Source: Zelonia costaricensis
Taxonomy: Eukaryota; Euglenozoa; Kinetoplastea; Trypanosomatida; Trypanosomatidae
Direction of reading: 5' to 3'
DNA: 64,000 nt
NCBI GenBank assembly: GCA_030849075.1
Contig: JASAOO010003548.1
Span: forward strand, 1 to 64,000
Positions within the stretch are counted from its first letter, which is position 1; every line of letters begins with the position of its first letter. This document shows positions 58,601 to 64,000 of this stretch, in pieces. Below the pieces are notes generated by a model that worked only from the letters and a program-made list of their open reading frames with translations, had not been told where the DNA came from and did no database searches. Position numbers and translations under genes: made by a program.

Positions 58601-60560
58601 TGGCGCACCCGTACGTCGTGTACGCCTCCAGCTTGCCCCGCACCAGGCGTAGTATGCGGCTGACCCCGTCCGCGTCCAGAAAGAGGAAGGCGAGCTTCTT
58701 GTGGGACAGAATTGCGCTAAGCACCCACCCGATGCGCGCCAGCATCTCGCGCTCCACCCTGTAGCAGCGCCGCAGCGCCATGAGACTCACGTCCCACTGC
58801 ACCAGGATGCGCACCGTTTCTTCCCGCGTCGACTCGTCCGCCTCGTGCTCGGCAAGTGTTTGGCGCACCACGCGCTCCGCAGCCTCGCGCGCTCGTTGGT
58901 TTTCTTCGCTTCGCGCGCTGATATCGATCGAATCGAGAACCTTGAGCGACGACTCGATCGTCTGAAACTGGAGCACCGGCAAAATGGCGTCCGTCTGCTG
59001 GCACAGGATGCCAGCGACGATGCCGAGCTGCAGCAGCTCCAGCATGCGGATGTCAGCTCGCGTGACGGTGAGGGTCTTGACCTTGAGGTACGTCTCCCAC
59101 GGCACCACTTCGTAGCGCGGCGATCGGAAGCGGTAAAGATACAGTCGATCCTGGTCCTCGCCTGCTGGTGCCGGCAGGTCGAGGCTCGGGACCCAGCGCA
59201 CCAGCACCTCGTCCCTCGTACACCCCTCCACTACGCCGTAATCACAGCCCTTCCCCTGCTGGCCACTCTTCCAGCCGGGGCCGCGGCCAACGAGGTCGCC
59301 CGCTTTTGGTGACCAGCGATCGAGGTGGAAGATCAAGAGCTCCGCGTCCTCGACGCGGGCTTTCTTCATTGGCTGCGGCGTGATGCTTCGGTGCCGTCTG
59401 TGACGCTTGCGGAGCCCATTAGCGGCCGGCTCACCCGGATCCGCAGGTGGCGCCGCGGCAGCAAACGACGGCTCGGCCGCGCGAGGCAGCGGCGAGTCTG
59501 GCGCGGTTGCCTCTTCCGGCGTCGCCTCACCCGGCTCCTCGGTACCCGCGCCTAGGGTATGCCGCAGGGTCAGCGCCGGAGAGCGCGTGGGCGAGGAGCG
59601 GCGTGAGGCGGGGTGGGAGTCAACGTCGCTGGCGACGGCGGCTGACCGGTACCGCTGCGGCGACCGACGCTGCGAGCGCGCAACTTGCGTGGTGTCTCGA
59701 TGGAGTGGGAAGGACCCGTAAAGATGATGCACCCAGTGGCGAAAGCGCTGGAGTAGCACGCGTGGCATGCTTTGCGCTAGTGCCTCTGATACTGTCTGTT
59801 CGTCTTGATCGAGCATGCTGAACATGAGGGAGAGGGGCACAAGGCGCTTGCGAGGGCTCTTCTCTGCAGCGAGCGTCTTGCACAGGTCGTACATGGATAC
59901 CGGATCGAGAAAGCTCTCGCGAGAACCTTCGACCACCAGCAGCGCGCAGTGGGCTGCGGTGCACTGGGTTCGCTCCATTTGCGTGTAGAACTCAATCAAC
60001 AGATCGCGGCCAACGGCACCCCGAGTCTCGTCGCTACCGAGGCGCTGCTCATAGTCGATGTCGAGAACTTCGCCCATCTGATCGCAGAAGACGGTGTTGT
60101 GGTGGATGGCGTGGGCAAGCGACTCAAACGGGACGCGATCCTGCATGTTCAGCGTCGACATGTAGGAGTCGGTGCATCGCTCGTTTTCTTCGTCGAGAAC
60201 GAAGAGCATTCGTGCCCACAGAAAGCTGTAGAGCACCTGGATCTTGAGAAGGTTGCGCAGTGCGCTCTCGCGCGCTGCAACGTCGCTGCTGGTCAGGGCC
60301 GGCTGCTGTGCTGCGCCCTCCTCGTCGGCGGGGCTGGTCACAGGGGCAGCGGCGCCTTCCACAGTGGCAAACTTTTCCTTTAACAGACGGTACGTCTTTA
60401 TGAGCCGCTTCATCAACTCCTTCACGAGCGGCACGGACTCACTGGAGAAGACGAAGTCCTCATCGTTCTCGTCAAGCTCCTCGAAGAGCGAGTCGTCGTA
60501 GAGGGACTGATGATCGCTATCCAGGTCAATAGACATGTCAGACGAGAGACTCATTGTCAT
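55653..60560 (-). CDS. DCAF1: DCAF1 (VprBP)-like CUL4-DDB1 substrate receptor
   Basis: The 1635-aa protein has the DCAF1 layout. A long N-terminal helical region (about 1-1080) includes a basic, Ser/Pro-rich segment (about 285-400). A LisH-like motif follows near 1090 (SKESLLELIAEHLDSEGLAA), then a WD40 propeller (about 1165-1510). The tail is extremely acidic (about 1525-1620, Asp/Glu runs). Two WDxR motifs for DDB1 docking are present: ILWDLRMPEKPIFRFD (about 1392) and VWDMRTWRMM (about 1432), spaced as in animal DCAF1. The HPG...VLIDEKVWDMRTW block matches the family. It should act as substrate receptor of a CRL4 ubiquitin ligase, probably nuclear. Two ATGs lie 6 nt apart at the start; the first is given. 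Splice signals upstream are weak. Confidence 0.88.
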   Translation of the reverse strand: MTMSLSSDMSIDLDSDHQSLYDDSLFEELDENDEDFVFSSESVPLVKELMKRLIKTYRLLKEKFATVEGAAAPVTSPADEEGAAQQPALTSSDVAARESALRNLLKIQVLYSFLWARMLFVLDEENERCTDSYMSTLNMQDRVPFESLAHAIHHNTVFCDQMGEVLDIDYEQRLGSDETRGAVGRDLLIEFYTQMERTQCTAAHCALLVVEGSRESFLDPVSMYDLCKTLAAEKSPRKRLVPLSLMFSMLDQDEQTVSEALAQSMPRVLLQRFRHWVHHLYGSFPLHRDTTQVARSQRRSPQRYRSAAVASDVDSHPASRRSSPTRSPALTLRHTLGAGTEEPGEATPEEATAPDSPLPRAAEPSFAAAAPPADPGEPAANGLRKRHRRHRSITPQPMKKARVEDAELLIFHLDRWSPKAGDLVGRGPGWKSGQQGKGCDYGVVEGCTRDEVLVRWVPSLDLPAPAGEDQDRLYLYRFRSPRYEVVPWETYLKVKTLTVTRADIRMLELLQLGIVAGILCQQTDAILPVLQFQTIESSLKVLDSIDISARSEENQRAREAAERVVRQTLAEHEADESTREETVRILVQWDVSLMALRRCYRVEREMLARIGWVLSAILSHKKLAFLFLDADGVSRILRLVRGKLEAYTTYGCAIVLSHLAKTAVFEELLRRQQSHFDPIMQFIIDQWKHTTNGDVQSSVGAFLFHSLSFPIVLDYFEAENGPVESIEALERCVKVSEEQFDVMHSDLLLALLRCLNIYLVTHLMLSTKVIFRKHRVLSALVTQSSRTMSLPRDPPTVDAILGFLAAPSPGLPGVSAENVQSLLTPERLGAIQQLVDKGMHTLLLRCANFFFVQSRWDLLIASLQALCALTVIPYVRPLIAEVRSHESGIAQLLAIVNDLAVSYQNRNTSREAHLLPCVVAALQILIHVTNPPMDTADEGAVANFNNACGAFRASDGVRALLEVLKIRKEASMSAKLSYFPVVARAVQLMAVLRRYSDTAALFEALNIRTLVQDLSAQYSDVQREFISVMGARKLPTELGPAGHFMDNLKSFMPTAFGGVSQADVVKVHAVDPLEMEQRQTIIGRAVVDYSKESLLELIAEHLDSEGLAAAAAALRSESGIKSPSAAGGIAYLDGAGTTSMSISDAAAKGPTPTLDSVIRSYLRQQQDRCPNPIETLPQFDLTKKHVYLPPPTPLDDTRNQFNRLLRRRCGGKVTLRMQTNANWLTYRYPAFMFDITGSGEELQGESVAFCDGGDSIVIGTSEGAVAVFDTFPEETTDEKLLEQHLVFENEAIATLVVSDDGSFIAAVNDTHKVHVMRRNLLPVPQQELSECRTLRFSHENRLAVVTSEQEHACRVHDLVTGVELRTLSDPIWTGENTANVALFDRTSQLVLNDAILWDLRMPEKPIFRFDRITESFASVFHPGQPLVLIDEKVWDMRTWRMMQTVPTFQKTTSFHCSRAGRVLYSFREASRHSGTHLPIVSAVDSYTLDSIFSEEVRPAFKSFAVDPSDRYCAAILDHDIDSVIRLFSLSAGPFPDHGAFASPAAQEEHDSDLGADDEEEEMGDWSVEDGYDIDDTSDTDDDFDDEDEEEVVDDAGDSGAEEDDEDDFEEWEEGEEVEETEASSDAHTTASTSST

Positions 60561-61177
60561 TAAAGCGCACGGCTGCGTCGCTCTGAGTTACCCAAAGAGG
60601 CTTCACTTGATGTGTGTGTTCTCCCGGTCTCTTGGCTGACAAGCAAGGTCAGCATTCAATTCTGCCGGATAGTTGCGTAGAGTTTTGGAAATAAGGAGGA
60701 GGACCAAAGATGGAGTCAAGAGGTTAACAACGTAGCGGTGAGCATGTCGTGCGGCAAACGCAGCTGCAGCTGAAAGGCGGGGAAGCTACCTTCCGTGTCT
60801 GCCGAGAGGCGCAACAGATTGTTGTGCGGCTGTGGTTAGCGCGCCGCACCGGGAAGCAACTCAACTAAGCTGTCACAGAAACGGTGGCGATGCCCGCGTC
60901 CAGCCGCTCCCGAGGCAAAACCCCCCAAAAAAGAAGTGGCTGGTAGGTCTTTGTTTTACTGAGCTTTGCGTACAGGCAAACAATGTGAACAAACGGAGCT
61001 GGCCTGTCGTGTGCCGGCAACGACGCCGGCGCGCAGTCAGCAGGTACAAGAGGGCTTTCAAAACAATGACGTGCACTCTGTTTAGGTGAAAACGAGAGCA
61101 ACCGAACTCAAGAACCAGGAAAGCCAGCCGCGCAGGACCACCGCATCGCAAAGGGATAAGATGAGCGACCGGAAACG
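60561..61177. other. Intergenic region
   Basis: This is a spacer between DCAF1 and the DOT1-like gene. No gene or strong tract is seen; there is an A-run/C-run cluster near 60918-60935. Confidence 0.5.
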
Positions 61178-62080
61178 TCACTTGCCGTACACGTAGAATG
61201 GCGCTTCGTCGTTCCAGTCCGCATTGAAGTGCGTCAATGAACGCAATCGTAGGCGCGTTGCCGCAAGCAGCGACTCGTCCAGCTTCCTCGACGTGACAAC
61301 GCACTCGATGGACGGGACTTGTGCAATGACGTCCGTGAGCTTCGTCATGAGCGCGTCGTCGAACATCCACGAGTGAGTGAAGACCACGTTGACGCCCTCC
61401 TCTTTCAGCTTGGAGGCGCACGCAACAAGGTCCTCCTGCACCCACACCGCCTCCTTTCTGGAGAAGATGTCCGAGTACAGCGACTTCGCTCGCTGCGAAG
61501 CCACTTCGGCGGCCCGGATGCGCGATGGAATGATCTCCACGCCGACGCTTTTGGCGCAGTTGGTTTCGGCAAGCACCTGCAGGCACACGTTACCGACGCC
61601 GCTGCCAATGTCGCAGAACACCACCTTGGCCTCGAGGTCGGCCTGCGACTCGCCATCGCTGCTGAGCAGGTCTTTCTGACGACCGTCTGCGATGGTGGGC
61701 ATGATGGCCTTCGTCCACATCTGCCGGGTCCCGTTCACGTCAATGATGCCAATCTGCGCGAACACATTCGGCTGAACCGTGATTGCCTCCTCCCCAAGCT
61801 CAAGCTCGCCGCGGTTTTCGTACTCCTCGGAGAGGTGCTTGTAGAGGAGCGGCTGCATTGTGGCGAAGTTTGGTGGCGGCGGCCGCATTCCGATCGGCCG
61901 GTAGTTGGCTGTGATGGAGTGGTGACGGAGAGAGTTGAGGTAGGCCAGGCAGCCCCCGCCGACAGCGCCGGTCACAAGCCCGAGGGAGATGATGCGGAAT
62001 GCACGCGGGGTGAGGACAATTTTGAGCGCGACGAGGGTGCCGACGACGACCCCACCAAAGACGACAAAAGGGGAGGACAT
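61178..62080 (-). CDS. DOT1-like SAM-dependent methyltransferase with N-terminal membrane segments
   Basis: The 300-aa protein has two hydrophobic segments at its N-terminus (about 4-23 FVVFGGVVVGTLVALKIV and 30-48 ISLGLVTGAVGGGCLAYL), then a class I methyltransferase. Motif I, FCDIGSGVGNVCLQVLAETN (about 152-171), with downstream SVGVEIIPSRIRAAE, matches the DOT1 D(L/I)GSGVGxxxLQ signature. VNVVFTHSWMFDDALMTKL and a VVTSRKL strand correspond to the DOT1 motifs with NNFxF and SSKxF. DOT1 proteins methylate histone H3K79/K76, but membrane anchoring is not typical. A FAM173-type mitochondrial lysine methyltransferase, which is membrane-anchored, is the alternative. The start follows a minus-strand acceptor at 62086-62087. 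It is the first minus-strand gene after the divergent switch. Confidence 0.7.
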   Translation of the reverse strand: MSSPFVVFGGVVVGTLVALKIVLTPRAFRIISLGLVTGAVGGGCLAYLNSLRHHSITANYRPIGMRPPPPNFATMQPLLYKHLSEEYENRGELELGEEAITVQPNVFAQIGIIDVNGTRQMWTKAIMPTIADGRQKDLLSSDGESQADLEAKVVFCDIGSGVGNVCLQVLAETNCAKSVGVEIIPSRIRAAEVASQRAKSLYSDIFSRKEAVWVQEDLVACASKLKEEGVNVVFTHSWMFDDALMTKLTDVIAQVPSIECVVTSRKLDESLLAATRLRLRSLTHFNADWNDEAPFYVYGK

Positions 62081-62085
62081 GACTC

Positions 62086-62087
62086 CT
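62086..62087 (-). promoter_or_regulatory. Likely spliced-leader acceptor AG for the DOT1-like gene
   Basis: The minus-strand sequence TTCTCTCACACGCAG ends here, 6 nt before the ATG, giving a very short leader. Confidence 0.5.
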
Positions 62088-62853
62088 GCGTGTGAGAGAA
62101 GTGAAGCAAGGGACAACAGGGGGGAAAGGCGGTGGCAGCAAGGGTGTAAGGTAGGGCCGGTTACGCAGATGGAGAGCAGCGGGCATTCGGCGGCGTTCGC
62201 GCTCTGACGCACCGAAGCGCTGCCGGGCGCCCTCGTTCACTTCTGCCTAAGGGGACCAGTGGGTTGTACCAAAGTGCCAATTGCTGGTACTTAGACGGTG
62301 CAGTCTCGACTGTTGCCAGTGATGAAGGGGGCGGGGATAAAAACAGGCTCGGAGGCCTTGATGCAGGACGGCCCGTGGTCAGGGTTGGCGGAGTGGGAGT
62401 GGGAAAGGGGGACGTAGGGGGGGGGGAGCTGTATGCTTGTTTTCAGGGCGGAGGTGCGGAGGTGGTGGGGGGGGGGGGGGGGAGAACAATTGCTGGCAAC
62501 AACCGTGGAGCAGCTCACCTTTTCAGACCTGCCCAAAGAGCGCGCTTCGCAGGAGGTGAACTCCAAATTGAGCGATTCCTCCTTTTCCGATGCTACCCAA
62601 TTGATCAACGCGGGGCTTTTTTGGTGCCTGTGCTGCGCCTCGAAGAGCAGGCGCACTTGGCTTCGCCAGCACGCAGGATACTCTCTGCCGCTCTCAGCGC
62701 GCCTTTCCATGCGAGACCGCAACCAGCACAGGACGGCTGAGGCGCAAGTAGCTACGCCGTCGGAGTGCACGTTCTCGAAGGTGTTCTGCCCACACCTCAT
62801 CCTTCACCTCATCCTTCTCCTCATCTTCACCTTCCTCCCTCTTTGGATTTCAA

Positions 62854-62855
62854 AG
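62854..62855 (+). promoter_or_regulatory. Likely spliced-leader acceptor AG for derlin
   Basis: A C/T-rich tract of about 50 nt (62797-62849) is followed by TTTCAAAG. The AG gives a leader of about 160 nt; later AGs are also possible. Confidence 0.45.
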
Positions 62856-63017
62856 TCGCTCCTCCCCGTCGCGGCACGACAAGGCGACACAGCTGCAAGT
62901 TGTGCTTGCAAACGCGACGGTGCTGCCGACCGTGCTGCACAGTCACACTCTGCACACATCATACAAACACATACGCCGTCAAACCCACACACATACACGC
63001 ACGCACACCCCTCCAAG

Positions 63018-63665
63018 ATGAATCACATCCTCGAGAACGTCATCCGTGAGACGCCGGTCACGGTGGTGCTTTGCGGCTTGATGGGCATCCTCGGTATCCT
63101 GTCCTCGCTCGAAGTCATCCATCCGCTTTACCTCGTCCTTAGCCCGTCGCTGGTGCTAAAGGAGCACCAGTACTGGCGCCTCTTCACCAACTTTTTCTAC
63201 GTCGGCCCCATCAGCGCACACTGCTTGATGGAGATTCAATGGATGTACTTGATCAGCTCCCGGCTGGAGGCGCAGTACTACCACAGACGCTCGCTTGACT
63301 ACATTTTTCTCCTCCTCGTCATCGCGGGCGCGCTGCTTGGTATGCGCTTCGCACGCATTGTGGACGTCCCCTTCCTGAGTTACATGCTGGGCACATGCAT
63401 GACATACATCATGAGCCGGTTGTTCACTGACATGCAAGTGATGCTCTTTTTTGCGATTCCCGTCCCCATGCGCTTGCTGCCGTTTGTTTTTTTCCTCCTG
63501 AGCGGCATGGTTTCAAGCATGTCGAACGATGTCCTGGGCAACTTTCTGGGCCACGTTCTGTGGTACTTCCTGGAAGTGTTCCCCCTCATCACGGGGCTCA
63601 ACCCGCTGCGCATACAGCGCCTTTTTGCACGGGCGTTTGCGGCACCAGAACGGCAGGTCACCTAG
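63018..63665 (+). CDS. Derlin (Der1-like) ER-associated degradation protein
   Basis: The 215-aa multi-pass membrane protein is the usual derlin size. It has hydrophobic segments at about 14-34, 91-110, 115-135 and 140-165. The rhomboid-pseudoprotease WR motif is YWRLFTNFFYVG (about 53-64), and the late signature GHVLWYFLEVFP matches derlin GHxYYFLExxxP. The catalytic Ser/His dyad of rhomboid proteases is not seen, as expected. Derlins help move misfolded proteins from the ER for proteasomal degradation. The frame is open far upstream (from 62433) but crosses the pyrimidine tract and CA-rich leader, so the ATG after the acceptor is used. Confidence 0.92.
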   Translation: MNHILENVIRETPVTVVLCGLMGILGILSSLEVIHPLYLVLSPSLVLKEHQYWRLFTNFFYVGPISAHCLMEIQWMYLISSRLEAQYYHRRSLDYIFLLLVIAGALLGMRFARIVDVPFLSYMLGTCMTYIMSRLFTDMQVMLFFAIPVPMRLLPFVFFLLSGMVSSMSNDVLGNFLGHVLWYFLEVFPLITGLNPLRIQRLFARAFAAPERQVT

Positions 63666-64000
63666 TTTCTGCGCTTGTGCTTCTGACGCAGAGGAAAAAA
63701 AAAGGAAGTTCTTAAAAAGGACACTCATTGAGACCTACGTGCTCGAGGGTGAGGTTTTCTGTGTGCCTCACCCGCACACGCACCAAGTCTGTTTGCTTTT
63801 TCCTGCAAGCTTGGCCTGGCGCTCATCGCCGCGTGCGAGAGCAGCGCAGAGGGGTTGCGTCTGGCCTCGCCAGATTTTCTTCGGTGGATGCGTTGCGCTC
63901 GCTGCCTCCAGCCTTGACCATGCTCCTACCCATCATGCTTCACTCTGCGACTTCCCTTCTCGGTCTGTGTCTCCAAGAGCCGCGCCGCTCTCATTCCCTT
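63666..64000. other. 3' flank of derlin
   Basis: Downstream spacer with an A-run near 63695-63703 and no gene recognised before the window ends. Confidence 0.5.

Larger units (their letters stand above)
62081..63017. other. Divergent strand-switch region (probable Pol II start region)
   Basis: Minus-strand genes start at 62080 and the plus-strand derlin starts at 63018. The centre contains G-runs on the plus strand (about 62417-62426 and 62467-62482). A minus-strand acceptor (62086-62087) and a plus-strand tract with acceptor (62797-62855) flank it. Divergent switches are transcription start regions in this group. Confidence 0.7.

Noticed and set aside
62433..63017. N-terminal extension of derlin in the same open frame
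   Set aside because: Covers a G-run, pyrimidine tract and CA-rich leader; derlin homologues begin near the ATG at 63018.
1..64000. CRISPR arrays, operons with ribosome-binding sites, bacterial-style promoters
   Set aside because: The window is eukaryotic trypanosomatid DNA; repeats seen are microsatellites and SIDER-like elements, not spaced direct repeats.

Overview
The window comes from a trypanosomatid nuclear chromosome, most likely Leishmania or a close relative in the Leishmaniinae. The evidence is: intron-less genes in long same-strand arrays; long pyrimidine tracts followed by AG just upstream of many start codons (spliced-leader addition sites); G/C-rich third codon positions; a PSA-2/GP46-type surface antigen; a tandem pair of MIF-like genes; and roughly 600-bp degenerate repeats resembling SIDER retroposons. 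All family assignments come from reading motifs by eye; no database search was run.

Layout. (1) 1-9.6 kb: an array flank with two tail-to-tail SIDER-like repeats, a leucine-rich-repeat PSA-type antigen gene, then about 5 kb of very GC-rich, homopolymer-rich DNA without credible genes. That block contains one more SIDER-like copy and ends against a 3' gene remnant. (2) 9.7-48.5 kb, all plus strand: a MetC-type cystathionine beta-lyase, a DNAAF5/HEATR2-like HEAT protein, cyclophilin, a PDRG1-like prefoldin protein, a possible sliding-clamp-fold protein, an RRM-like protein, PIG-A, a ThiI-cysteine desulfurase fusion, a 120-aa hypothetical protein, DNA polymerase delta catalytic subunit, ISWI, a protein kinase with EF-hands and a KA1-like tail, a TPR protein, an 880-aa helical protein, and MIF1/MIF2. 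(3) 48.5-51.4 kb: a convergent strand-switch region with an abortive copy of MIF upstream DNA, an inverted pair plus a tandem copy of the SIDER-like repeat, and a GC-rich tract. (4) 51.4-62.1 kb, minus strand: a deaminase-fold protein, an MDR oxidoreductase, a large DCAF1 homologue and a DOT1-like methyltransferase with membrane segments. (5) 62.1-63.0 kb: a divergent strand switch (probable transcription start region) with G-runs, then a derlin gene on the plus strand.

The genes are not a metabolic operon; as usual in trypanosomatids they share polycistronic transcription only. The best candidates for little-described biology are the deaminase-like protein next to the convergent strand switch (HAE and PCxxC zinc motifs), the ThiI-desulfurase fusion with a shortened PLP domain, the divergent clamp-like protein, and the membrane-anchored DOT1-like enzyme. 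The GC-rich block at 4.4-9.0 kb is the most anomalous DNA and may be real or an assembly artefact.
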